Shown: positions 37,579 to 46,438 of the stretch, piece by piece | How the letters are laid out: each line of letters begins with the position of its first letter | Position numbering within the stretch: the stretch's first letter is position 1 | Assembly: GCA_018657525.1 (NCBI GenBank) | Contig: JABHWZ010000002.1 | Coordinates: forward strand, 148,590 to 212,589 | Length of the DNA: 64,000 bases | Source: an archaeon | GTDB lineage: Archaea; Nanobdellota; Nanobdellia; Pacearchaeales; GW2011-AR1 | Reading direction: 5' to 3' | Translations under genes and position numbers: made by a program | Notes under the pieces: model-generated | The model's database searches: none | Seen by the model: the letters and a program-made list of their open reading frames with translations, nothing else | Told to the model about the DNA's origin: nothing

Positions 37579-38285
37579 TTAAATTCCCCTTTCAACCATT
37601 TTTTCCTTTCTTCTGCTTCAAACTTTTCAATTGCATATCTCAACATTGTCCGAGGCATTTTTTTGCAATTCATTCTCAAAAAACATTTTAAACTTTCCCT
37701 ATCTCTTTTCCCCAATTCCCTCAACATCCATCCCACTGCCTTATGAATTAAATCCTCTGAATCTCCCAAAAGCTCGGCTGAAATACTCAAAACATCTTCT
37801 GAAAATTTTTCTTTTCTAATAAAAGCAAAAGTTGAAATAATTGAAATTCTCCTTTCCCAAATATTTTTAGACTTCGCAAGTTTTTTTAAAATATTTTTTA
37901 TTCCAGGATTTTCAAGTAAATAATCTCCCACAATCTGCGGAGCAGAAATATCAACTAAATCCCAATTATTTATTCTCTTAGCATTTGCCAAATAAAAATT
38001 AAAAATTCCCCCTCTTTCAATTTTGTTCCCCTCTTTATATTTTTTAATTAAACTAACTAGCGCAGCCAAACGATGTTCATGAATTTTGGAATTTAACAAA
38101 TTTTGAATCTGCTCTAAATCCAATTCATAATTTGAAATAATTTGGCGAGTGACTGGAACTTTTATCCCAAGAAATATATCTCCTTCTCCATATTCCCCTG
38201 CCCCGGTTTTAAAAAATTTCTGGAAAATTTTTGCCTGTTTTGAATCCGCAACTTTTTCTAAATCTTTTTTTAATTTATTTAACAT
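37575..38285 (-). CDS. DNA alkylation repair (AlkD-like HEAT repeat) protein
   Basis: FFKTGAGEYGEGDIFLGIKVPVTRQI...DLIHKAVGWMLRELGKRD. Confidence 0.9.
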   Translation of the reverse strand: MLNKLKKDLEKVADSKQAKIFQKFFKTGAGEYGEGDIFLGIKVPVTRQIISNYELDLEQIQNLLNSKIHEHRLAALVSLIKKYKEGNKIERGGIFNFYLANAKRINNWDLVDISAPQIVGDYLLENPGIKNILKKLAKSKNIWERRISIISTFAFIRKEKFSEDVLSISAELLGDSEDLIHKAVGWMLRELGKRDRESLKCFLRMNCKKMPRTMLRYAIEKFEAEERKKWLKGEFN

Positions 38286-38294
38286 ATTTTAAAA

Positions 38295-38900
38295 TTATTT
38301 CGCTAAAGCTTTTCTCTGAGGTCTTTTAGGTGCCTTTGTTTTTCCACCAGTGTCATGTTTTGCTCGTTTTGATGCTGCCTTTTCTAGTGCCTTCCCTGCT
38401 TCAACAACAGAAGCCTTTTTTTCTTTCTCTTCTACTTTTGCTTCGGCTTCCTTAGTCTTGCTTTCTAAAGTTTCCTTTTTCACAGCGTCGGCCACAGCTT
38501 TTTTACCTTTAACTTTTTCTGCAACTGCTTTCTCTGCTTTTTCAGCTCTTGCTTTTTTAAACTTCAACTTTGTAGAAAATTCAACTAACTCTACTTTCAC
38601 AGTTTCTCCGTTTTTAATGGCTTTAACCTTTACTTTATGCGGCGGATTTTTAATTCCTCGCGCCCATAAAAATTCATTCAAATATTTATCAATTTTAATT
38701 TTGTTCAAATCTCTATCATAAATTTTCATATGTTTTACTAAAAATTCTTTAACTGTCTTTATTGCCTTCGGCGTTTTCTTATAACGCGCAACATGCTGAT
38801 ACCGAGCTCTAAGTGGAATAACATATTCTCTTTCAAGAACATTAGATGTTTTCTTATCCACAGCTTTTTTTGTTTCTTTTTTCTCCGCCATTTTAAACAA
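38295..38900 (-). CDS. rpl31e: ribosomal protein L31e with Lys/Ala/Glu-rich C-terminal extension
   Basis: EREYVIPLRARYQHVARYKKTPKAIKTVKEFLVKHMK...LNEFLWARGIKNPPHKVKVKA. Confidence 0.9.
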   Translation of the reverse strand: MFKMAEKKETKKAVDKKTSNVLEREYVIPLRARYQHVARYKKTPKAIKTVKEFLVKHMKIYDRDLNKIKIDKYLNEFLWARGIKNPPHKVKVKAIKNGETVKVELVEFSTKLKFKKARAEKAEKAVAEKVKGKKAVADAVKKETLESKTKEAEAKVEEKEKKASVVEAGKALEKAASKRAKHDTGGKTKAPKRPQRKALAK

Positions 38901-39285
38901 CTAATCTTCCCCCATGTCTTAAATTTAAATATAATTTAAAATCTGAATCTTTACCAGAAATTTCATACTTTCCCTCTTCTGTTCTACCTAAAAATCCTTT
39001 TGTAATCATTCTTCCTAATTGGGAAGAACAAGCATTTTGTTGAAACATCCTAGAAACTACTGCAACTTCTCTAACTCTCAAAGGTTTTCCTTCTCGAGCC
39101 ATTGATATCAAAATTTTTCTTTGTTGCTTGGATAGTTCTTTTTCCATTTTTGATTTATATCCTGGAGTTTTCAAATCAATTCTTTCTCTGTCCTCTAATT
39201 CATTTAAATCCCCTGCAAGTGTCATCCCCAATTCTCCGACTAGGAGCCCTTCCATATTTTCAACAGTATAATCTTCTTTAGCCAT
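38893..39285 (-). CDS. putative HTH protein
   Basis: ORF with helical HTH-like segment. Confidence 0.4.
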   Translation of the reverse strand: MAKEDYTVENMEGLLVGELGMTLAGDLNELEDRERIDLKTPGYKSKMEKELSKQQRKILISMAREGKPLRVREVAVVSRMFQQNACSSQLGRMITKGFLGRTEEGKYEISGKDSDFKLYLNLRHGGRLVV

Positions 39286-39286
39286 T

Positions 39287-39601
39287 TTAAGATCTTTCAG
39301 TTAGCCTCCAATTTTCATCAATTGAATTAACGATAGCCATCGTGAGTAATGATCCATTAATTTCCGAGCTTTCAGTGGTAGGCAATGTTTCTATACCCTT
39401 AATAATCAAATTTTTGTTATTTCTTCCTTTTTCCGTATATACCAATATCTGCCCATTAGCAGATTCATATTGGCCTCCCCTTGTTAAATCTCCCATCCAT
39501 TGATATCCCCTTTGTCTCATTCTTTTGTGAAATCTCCAAAATTTAATTTTATCTCCATTTGCGTCCTCTAGTCTAAATCTCATTTTTATCCCATATGCCA
39601 C
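39287..39601 (-). CDS. hypothetical protein
   Basis: ORF between ribosomal genes. Confidence 0.4.
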   Translation of the reverse strand: MAYGIKMRFRLEDANGDKIKFWRFHKRMRQRGYQWMGDLTRGGQYESANGQILVYTEKGRNNKNLIIKGIETLPTTESSEINGSLLTMAIVNSIDENWRLTERS

Positions 39602-39798
39602 TTTCTAATCTTCCGTGGCTTTATTTTTAATTTAGTTCTTCTCCATGACCTTCTATTTTTCGTGATGTGAGAAGGATGAACTTTTTTACCGACCCCAAAT
39701 TTTCTCAAAACAGCCCAAACCGGCGCCCACTTAGTCTGCCTTGTTTTCACTGCAAGCCGTTCTTTTCTTTTACCTTTTTGATTTTCATTATTTGTCAT
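39586..39798 (-). CDS. rpl39e: ribosomal protein L39e
   Basis: WAPVWAVLRKF...RRSWRRTKLKI. Confidence 0.75.
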   Translation of the reverse strand: MTNNENQKGKRKERLAVKTRQTKWAPVWAVLRKFGVGKKVHPSHITKNRRSWRRTKLKIKPRKIRKWHMG

Positions 39799-40247
39799 TA
39801 TTCCTTACCCCCAACACTTTCTAAAAATTCTTTGCCTTTTGCAGTTAATTGTCGTCCTGGTTTTTTACTCCGCACACCCTTAATGTCTTCTGCGATTTCA
39901 GTAAAACCAGCCGCATCTGCTTGTTGTAAAATTGTTCTAATTATTTTCCCAGAAGCTCTCCTAAATTGCTCAGGTTTAAACCCTCGGTTTTTTTTACTTC
40001 CGTATTTTGTTCTTAATCTATTAACTCCTAGAATTCCCTTTTTGTAAACATTTCTTAAAATTGAAGCCGCCCTCTTATGCCAAAAATCTAAATCATCTAT
40101 CGGCCTCTCTTTCGCCGGACCAGATTTAACGAACTGTGCCCACTCTGGCTCCTCAAATTCCGGAACCTTCTTCAAAGCTGCAGCTAATTTTAAATTATAT
40201 TCTTGAGCGTCTAATTCGTATACTATATTCATTTTTATTAGGCACAT
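39798..40247 (-). CDS. rps19e: ribosomal protein S19e
   Basis: FEEPEWAQFVKSGPAKERPIDDLDFWHKRAASILRNVYKKGILGVNRLRTKYG. Confidence 0.95.
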   Translation of the reverse strand: MCLIKMNIVYELDAQEYNLKLAAALKKVPEFEEPEWAQFVKSGPAKERPIDDLDFWHKRAASILRNVYKKGILGVNRLRTKYGSKKNRGFKPEQFRRASGKIIRTILQQADAAGFTEIAEDIKGVRSKKPGRQLTAKGKEFLESVGGKE

Positions 40248-40586
40248 CTCGCGATGTTAGATAAACTCCTAGAGTTTTTTACCTACTATTTATTCAAATT
40301 CTTGCTTTATAAAACTTGTTATTTGCTCAAATACAATGGACTCAGTTTAGGTTTTGTGCAATGCCCTTCTTTGTCTCTAAGTCCTAATTGACACCGGCCT
40401 TTCAGATAATTGCTTTGGTCTTGATCTTTCGGACCATGAGGTCTAAAAACCCACTCTCCACAATATGTCTGACATCTTTGCTTACATTTTTCTGCCAGAA
40501 GCATTCCTTTATCAGTTGTATATCTTCCTTCTACCATAAAAAACCAACTAATCAACCATTTTTAAACATTTGTGTATAGAAAAATA

Positions 40587-40832
40587 CTATTCAACTTTGC
40601 CTCTTCGAAGTCGTTTCAAATTAATAATAAATCCAACCACTCGCGCTGAATAATTTGTCCCCAACTTTTCCAAAATTTCTTCAGAATACTTTTTAGTAGA
40701 ATCCTTTGCTTCACGGGCAGATTTCAAAACACTGACTTTCACATTCGAGTGTTTTTTAAAATGCGTTTTAAGAGTCGCAATAAAATTTTCTGTAATCCCT
40801 GATTTCCCGAGCTGAATTTTTGATAATGGCAT
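40587..40832 (-). CDS. YhbY/CRM-domain RNA-binding protein
   Basis: QLGKSGITENFIATLKTHFKKHSNVKVSVLKS. Confidence 0.8.
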   Translation of the reverse strand: MPLSKIQLGKSGITENFIATLKTHFKKHSNVKVSVLKSAREAKDSTKKYSEEILEKLGTNYSARVVGFIINLKRLRRGKVE

Positions 40833-40997
40833 AATTTCTAAAGAATTGTCGAGTTAATAAATCTTCCCAATCAAAATATTTAAATACCCTTAAGATTCAC
40901 TTATTTTATATCCCAATTTCTTAATTTTAAGGTATTTTACCGACGCTGCCAAAAACTTTATAAACCCATTTACTCAACATAACAGAGGCACATATTG

Positions 40998-41132
40998 ATG
41001 AATAACAAACCTTTGTTAAATTCCTGTGAAAAAAGAATTCTTGTAAAATCTTCTGGCTCTTTTTTATATTCTCCAAAAATGATTGGCTTAGCCATAATTT
41101 GGATAGAATTGAAAGGAGGTGAAAGAGAATGA
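40998..41132 (+). CDS. 44-aa leader ORF ending in ndk-like IELKGGERE and overlapping next gene
   Basis: MNNKPLLNSCEKRILVKSSGSFLYSPKMIGLAIIWIELKGGERE*; stop overlaps ATG at 41129. Confidence 0.4.
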   Translation: MNNKPLLNSCEKRILVKSSGSFLYSPKMIGLAIIWIELKGGERE

Positions 41133-41485
41133 GAAATGAACTAGAAAAAGCTCTTGAATTTATGTATGATTGTATTGGTGAGGATGGAAGAGCGGCTTAT
41201 AATTTTAGCTGCTCTGATCCTGATAGTACTGGACTTGTAGATTTTACTCATCCTGGAATAGGTTTGATTGCATTGGGAGAATATCGGAAATTTGAGGTGC
41301 CCACCTCTTTTGAAATTGAGGCCGGAAATATACTTAGGGGAGTGCCAGAATCAAAGAAAAGAAGAGAGGGATATCCTGAAAGTGCGTCACGAGTATATAG
41401 GCTTGCTGGGAATTTAGAGAGAGCCGTTAATCTTCAAAAGAGAGTAGCTGAAATTTTTGAACATAAATTAGCGGGAAAGAAATAA
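41129..41485 (+). CDS. orphan protein coupled to leader
   Basis: ORF preceded by ggaggtga. Confidence 0.5.
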   Translation: MRNELEKALEFMYDCIGEDGRAAYNFSCSDPDSTGLVDFTHPGIGLIALGEYRKFEVPTSFEIEAGNILRGVPESKKRREGYPESASRVYRLAGNLERAVNLQKRVAEIFEHKLAGKK

Positions 41486-41505
41486 AACTTATTTTTTTTC
41501 TAAAA

Positions 41506-41877
41506 TCACAATTTCTTAATATCAAATTTCTTAACTTTCAGAACATCAAATTTCTTAACTCCAAAAGTTCCCTCTTTCATTCCTTTGCTTTTGAAAATTT
41601 CTTTCGCCTTAAAAATATGAACCTCAACATCCTCTTTATTATCTCTCCAGTCCTTACTATGCTTTGCACAAAAAATCGCCGCGTCTAAAATATCTTGCTT
41701 AGTTGGTTTTTTATCTTTAATATTTACGAACGGACTACCCGGTTTAACAGTATGTAATACAATTTCCTCTGGTTCTGTCTGCGCAACAATTTCTTCATTA
41801 TTCTTAGAATTTCTTCCAGCCAAAACTAAACTTCCAAGGCTCGTAAAATATTCTCTAAATTTAAGTTCTTTTACCAT
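41506..41877 (-). CDS. stand-alone NFACT-R (DUF814)-like RNA-binding domain
   Basis: LKFREYFTSLGSLVLAGRNSKNNEEIV...VLHTVKPGSPFVNIK. Confidence 0.8.
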   Translation of the reverse strand: MVKELKFREYFTSLGSLVLAGRNSKNNEEIVAQTEPEEIVLHTVKPGSPFVNIKDKKPTKQDILDAAIFCAKHSKDWRDNKEDVEVHIFKAKEIFKSKGMKEGTFGVKKFDVLKVKKFDIKKL

Positions 41878-41926
41878 AATTAAATCACAATTATCCCCTT
41901 TTTATTCTTTATGCTCCTTTAATATA

Positions 41927-42415
41927 TCAGATTAAATGAAGTTCCATGCAAATTTCTTGAAGTGTTTCGTCTAAATCTTTTTCTTTATACGGATCAGTAA
42001 TATCTTCCCCTTCTTCTAAGGAATAATTTGCTTCTTTCCAGAAATCTTCTTTTTCCCATTCTGGCTTTCCATCTTCATGAAAAAAAACTTTTGTTCCCCA
42101 AACAGTCTTAGAGTCATGCTCAGCTTTCACAAGCGAGGGTATTTCTTCCTCGCGGAATTGTATCCTTGCTTTTCCTCCATTTTGATAAATCTGATTTGCT
42201 ATTCCATAAGTTTGTCTGAGTTTTATAAAAGTTTTTCTTCTAATATCTTCCCCAGATTTTCTAGGATCAATTCCCTCAAATTCACAAGTTTGACAAGCAT
42301 ATTCATATAACCAATGAGATAATTCTTTACGGTCAAAGATAACTTTTCTTCTCTCTAATTCCAAAAAATAATCTTCAATTGTAACAGGATAATCCTCGTC
42401 AATAGCTAACTCCAT
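41927..42415 (-). CDS. hypothetical protein
   Basis: Complete ORF. Confidence 0.5.
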   Translation of the reverse strand: MELAIDEDYPVTIEDYFLELERRKVIFDRKELSHWLYEYACQTCEFEGIDPRKSGEDIRRKTFIKLRQTYGIANQIYQNGGKARIQFREEEIPSLVKAEHDSKTVWGTKVFFHEDGKPEWEKEDFWKEANYSLEEGEDITDPYKEKDLDETLQEICMELHLI

Positions 42416-42432
42416 ATTTTACCTAAGATTTT

Positions 42433-42870
42433 TTAATTTAAAAATTTATTGACAATCCGCAAACACCTTCTTTGATTCGGCCAAGTTAGCAATCGTAGGG
42501 CCTTCTCGAAATTAACCCATTTAAAATCTGAGTGTTCAGCATCGGAATTTTTCTTTAAATTAACTTTCCTTTTCTCCACTTCTGCTGAAAATAAAATATA
42601 CTTTTGACCAATAATGCCTAAACGATCTTTTATTCTTTTACCATATTTAAACGACCCAGTAATTTTAAAATTTCTAATTTCCTTGGCCATTAAACCAGTC
42701 TCCTCTTTAACTTCTCTTTTTACCACTTCCACTAATTTTTCTCCACTTTCAATACCTCCTTTTGGAAATTCCCACCCCTTCCAATGTAATTGTCTTTTTA
42801 AAATTAAATATTCAAAACCATTCCCAATTTTTGCATAAACTACAATAAAAACTCCTTTTCGATATTTCAT
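42433..42870 (-). CDS. NUDIX hydrolase
   Basis: GGIESGEKLVEVVKREVKEETGL NUDIX box. Confidence 0.95.
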   Translation of the reverse strand: MKYRKGVFIVVYAKIGNGFEYLILKRQLHWKGWEFPKGGIESGEKLVEVVKREVKEETGLMAKEIRNFKITGSFKYGKRIKDRLGIIGQKYILFSAEVEKRKVNLKKNSDAEHSDFKWVNFEKALRLLTWPNQRRCLRIVNKFLN

Positions 42871-44138
42871 TTTCTAAAATATTTCCAATAAACTAATGCC
42901 CGTCGTAATTCTTTTCTTAATTTGGAATATTCTCCCAAACTTTGGTGGTTAAGAACTGCATTCACTGCTTGTCGTGAGGCTTTAGCACCAGCCCTAGTGC
43001 CGTCGGGGTGCCCGTGAATTCCTCCGCCCATTTGTATTACCAAATCATTCCCCAAGTTTTTCATTAAAAATGGAACATGCCCTGGATGTAACCCTCCAGA
43101 AGAAACTGCTAGAGTTGATTTAATATTTCTCCAATTTTGTTCTAATCTTATCTTAGTTTCTTTAACTTTGCTATTTTCAATTTCTTGTTCAATTTCTTTT
43201 ATGACATTTATATCTCCCTCAAGTTTACCAATTCCTGTTCCAATATGTAATTGATCCATCCCAGCCAGCCTTGCAAAATCGGCCATCACCATCATAGAAA
43301 TGCCATGATCTGGATTTCGGTCAAACGCAGCATGCATGGCTCGATGTGCATGAATCGCCATTTTAAATCCTACTTCCCTCAAAGTTTGAACAGCCGCCCA
43401 ACCCGAAGTTATAACATCCACCATAATATATTTGCCCCCCAAATCCTGAACTGCTTGCGCTCGCTGAATCATTTTATTAGTTTCTGCTGTAACATTTGCA
43501 AGATATCCCTTTTTCTCCCCAGTTTCCTTCTCTGCTTTATCTGCCATATCCAAAGTTTTTGCAATGCGCTTCTCAAAATTATTAAATTTCTGTGAAGACA
43601 GATTTTCATCATCCTTAACAATATCGCAACCCCCAATCCAAGATTCATAAGCCGATTCTGCATGATGCCGAACATTTAGCCCTAACTTCGGTTTGATAAT
43701 TGTTCCAACCAACGGCCTCCCTTTAACTTTCATCATTTTTCTAATCCCTTTAATTCCATACTGCGGACCTTTATATTTTCTAAGAATAGATTTAGGAAAA
43801 CTAATATCTTCAAGTCGGATAGAATTAACTGCCTTCATCCCCATAATGTTTCCTGCAATAGAACTTAAAATATTTGGAATATTGTCATATTCAAAAAGTT
43901 CCTGAGGGTAAGCAATCTTCACTAAATGCCCTCCAAGAGAAAAAACTTTAGCTTTTAACTTTTCATAATAATCAATCTTTTTTACTGATGTCCACGTTCC
44001 AACGCTCGATTCTAGTGCAACTGTATTTGCTGCCTCTTTGACACTCAGCCCTTTTGCAGGATCAATCTTAAACAAACAAATTAAATCCTTTCCCTTTGGC
44101 CTATATTTCAAATTAATAAAGTCAAGTTTTTTATTCAT
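42867..44138 (-). CDS. rbcL: RuBisCO large subunit, archaeal form III type
   Basis: VALESSVGTWT, GTIIKPKLGL, GGCDIVKDDEN, HAHRAMHAAF, SSGGLHPGHVP, GGGIHGHPDGTRAGAKA. Confidence 0.95.
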   Translation of the reverse strand: MNKKLDFINLKYRPKGKDLICLFKIDPAKGLSVKEAANTVALESSVGTWTSVKKIDYYEKLKAKVFSLGGHLVKIAYPQELFEYDNIPNILSSIAGNIMGMKAVNSIRLEDISFPKSILRKYKGPQYGIKGIRKMMKVKGRPLVGTIIKPKLGLNVRHHAESAYESWIGGCDIVKDDENLSSQKFNNFEKRIAKTLDMADKAEKETGEKKGYLANVTAETNKMIQRAQAVQDLGGKYIMVDVITSGWAAVQTLREVGFKMAIHAHRAMHAAFDRNPDHGISMMVMADFARLAGMDQLHIGTGIGKLEGDINVIKEIEQEIENSKVKETKIRLEQNWRNIKSTLAVSSGGLHPGHVPFLMKNLGNDLVIQMGGGIHGHPDGTRAGAKASRQAVNAVLNHQSLGEYSKLRKELRRALVYWKYFRK

Positions 44139-44838
44139 TTAAAATTTTTAAAACCTCTTTTATATCTTTAATAACATGGTTAGCTTTTTTATAATCTTCT
44201 CCAGATAATTTCTTATTCTTCTTTCTACTAATTAAAACAGATTCGATTCCAACTGCATTTGAACCGGCGATATCCTTGCTCAAATCATCTCCAACAAAAA
44301 GAGTGGCTTCTGGTTTGAGTCGCATCTTATTCAAAGCAAGTAAAAACATAATTGAATGTGGCTTTTCACTTCCTGCCTCTTCTGAAGTAACCAAAAAATC
44401 AATATATCTCGTGAGCCCTAATTTTTTAATCTTTTTCAATTGAATATTTGTAGTTAAATCCGAAACAATTGCAATTTTAATTTTATCTTTATGTATTCTT
44501 TTTAATGTTTCTAAAACTCCTCGATCTAATTTCATATTTTTCAAAAAAGTGTTCCAGTACAGATTATATAATTTTAAAATAATATGGGGATGAACTGTGT
44601 TATGAGTTTTTTCAATTAATCTCTGAAAATATAAAATGCGATTATGGGCCGAGGCTGTTCCAGAAAGCTCTCGCTTAATTTCTTGTTTAGATAAATCATA
44701 AAGTCGGATAAATTTTATTTTAGATATTTGAATTTCCTTCTTGAGAAAAGAATAAACAACATTCAATGCTTTTTGGTGTGGCAATTTATATCCATATAAA
44801 GTATTATCTAAATCAAACAAAACACCTTCTTTTTTCAT
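44131..44838 (-). CDS. HAD-superfamily phosphatase
   Basis: GVLFDLDNTLYGY; AIVSDLTTN; LFVGDDLSKDIAGSNAVGIESVLI. Confidence 0.9.
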   Translation of the reverse strand: MKKEGVLFDLDNTLYGYKLPHQKALNVVYSFLKKEIQISKIKFIRLYDLSKQEIKRELSGTASAHNRILYFQRLIEKTHNTVHPHIILKLYNLYWNTFLKNMKLDRGVLETLKRIHKDKIKIAIVSDLTTNIQLKKIKKLGLTRYIDFLVTSEEAGSEKPHSIMFLLALNKMRLKPEATLFVGDDLSKDIAGSNAVGIESVLISRKKNKKLSGEDYKKANHVIKDIKEVLKILNE

Positions 44839-45104
44839 TTATGATTCCCCACACAATTAGTTTTAATTTCATGAATTTGTTTAACAGTTTCTTTTTCAAA
44901 TCGTTTCAAACTTTCAACTTCTCCTGCGACAGAACTTAGTTTATGAATTTGCCACCCTGCCAAATAAACTACTCCAAAATACGGGGCATATTGAATTAAA
45001 ACTGGAGTATTAATAACTCCTGTAACTTTTAGAACTAACCAAACTAAAATTCCTGCTAATACCAGCCACGCTAAAATGTCCCAAAAATCCAAACCTCTTT
45101 TCAT
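44835..45104 (-). CDS. small membrane protein
   Basis: ORF with hydrophobic segments. Confidence 0.5.
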   Translation of the reverse strand: MKRGLDFWDILAWLVLAGILVWLVLKVTGVINTPVLIQYAPYFGVVYLAGWQIHKLSSVAGEVESLKRFEKETVKQIHEIKTNCVGNHK

Positions 45105-45128
45105 ATTTATAAATACAATTTCTTATTT

Positions 45129-45521
45129 TTATACTTTCCGCCTAAAAAATAAATAAATATTTACACAAAATAAAATTAAAACTCCAAATAATAAAACTGT
45201 TGGGAAAAAGCCACGAGAATAATCATTAATTTCTACTATTCTTGCTGTTAATCCCAAAAGTCTTGAAACTAATCCATCAAAGAAGCTTCCGAATCCAAAT
45301 CCGAGCAAAGCGACAGAGTATTTTTCAACTTTATAAAAAATAAAGATTAAACTAGAAATAAAGATTAAAAAAATTCCATAGTGATAGTGGTGCAAATTCA
45401 AACCAGTTACTGATCTTAAAATGCTAACTTCTCCAGATTTTAAAAAAACTAAACTTCTCCAAAAAACAAACGCAAAAATCATGGTAACACAAAGTATCAA
45501 CAAGGCTCTTTTTTTTTCCAT
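45129..45521 (-). CDS. integral membrane protein
   Basis: ORF with four hydrophobic segments. Confidence 0.6.
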   Translation of the reverse strand: MEKKRALLILCVTMIFAFVFWRSLVFLKSGEVSILRSVTGLNLHHYHYGIFLIFISSLIFIFYKVEKYSVALLGFGFGSFFDGLVSRLLGLTARIVEINDYSRGFFPTVLLFGVLILFCVNIYLFFRRKV

Positions 45522-45578
45522 TAAAATAAAGTCAAAAAAGAATTTTTAAGGATTGATGTGCTAGAAAGGATATCTCAA

Positions 45579-46367
45579 TTAACAACTTTCCCAGAAATTA
45601 CACCCTGCTTTGTCCTGAATTATATAAACTTCGTCTGTAAAATACCAAATCATTAGTGTTTTATCTTCAGGTTTACATTCCATCAAAATTTCAAAGTTGT
45701 GCACATTGTGCCCGTGTAATAAAACATAATCTGCTGGCGTGTCATAAACTTCTTCACAAATATTTTCCCAAGGAAGTAACGAAGTCAAAGTAACCCAATA
45801 AATCTTCCCTGTTTTTATTTCAGGATATTTTTCTTCAATATAATTTACAACGTCTTCTGAAATAGAACTAATCATTATTTGATTTAAAATTCCTCTTGCC
45901 TCACAATCTTCAATAATAGATTCAACTAATTCATTATCTTTTTCCACATCTCCAGTAGTTTTAATCTCAATATCTAACGGCTTTCCCCCTGCAATTAAAT
46001 CCATAACTTCTTCATAAGTAGGAATATGAAATTCGAACTTTTCTTGTAATTCTTCATAAGTTAAATCACGAACAACAGCCCCGTTTTTTGGTCTTCTAAA
46101 AATGTTATTCTGATGAATTACTACTTTTTCCCCATCTTTAGTATAAGTAACATCAAACTCTATAAATTTGTATTTCGAATTATCCAATGCTTCCTCAAAA
46201 GCATCAAGTGTGTTTTCTTTATGCTCTAATGATGCCCCTCTATGCGCACCATAAACCACATTTGCACTAACTTCTGAAATTGCAGGAGTACTTAAAACCA
46301 AATTTGCTAATAGGAAAACCGTTGCAATTGTCTTCAAAAACATAAACTTTCTAAGTGATTTATTCAT
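45579..46367 (-). CDS. secreted glycerophosphodiester phosphodiesterase
   Basis: YGAHRGASLEHKENTLDAFEEALDNSKYKFIEFDVTYTKDGEKVVIHQ. Confidence 0.9.
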   Translation of the reverse strand: MNKSLRKFMFLKTIATVFLLANLVLSTPAISEVSANVVYGAHRGASLEHKENTLDAFEEALDNSKYKFIEFDVTYTKDGEKVVIHQNNIFRRPKNGAVVRDLTYEELQEKFEFHIPTYEEVMDLIAGGKPLDIEIKTTGDVEKDNELVESIIEDCEARGILNQIMISSISEDVVNYIEEKYPEIKTGKIYWVTLTSLLPWENICEEVYDTPADYVLLHGHNVHNFEILMECKPEDKTLMIWYFTDEVYIIQDKAGCNFWESC

Positions 46368-46438
46368 AGAATTAAGTAGTGTTTAGACTTTAAAAGTCTT
46401 TCTATTTGTTACTTTTCTAAAGGGGTTACAATCATCTA

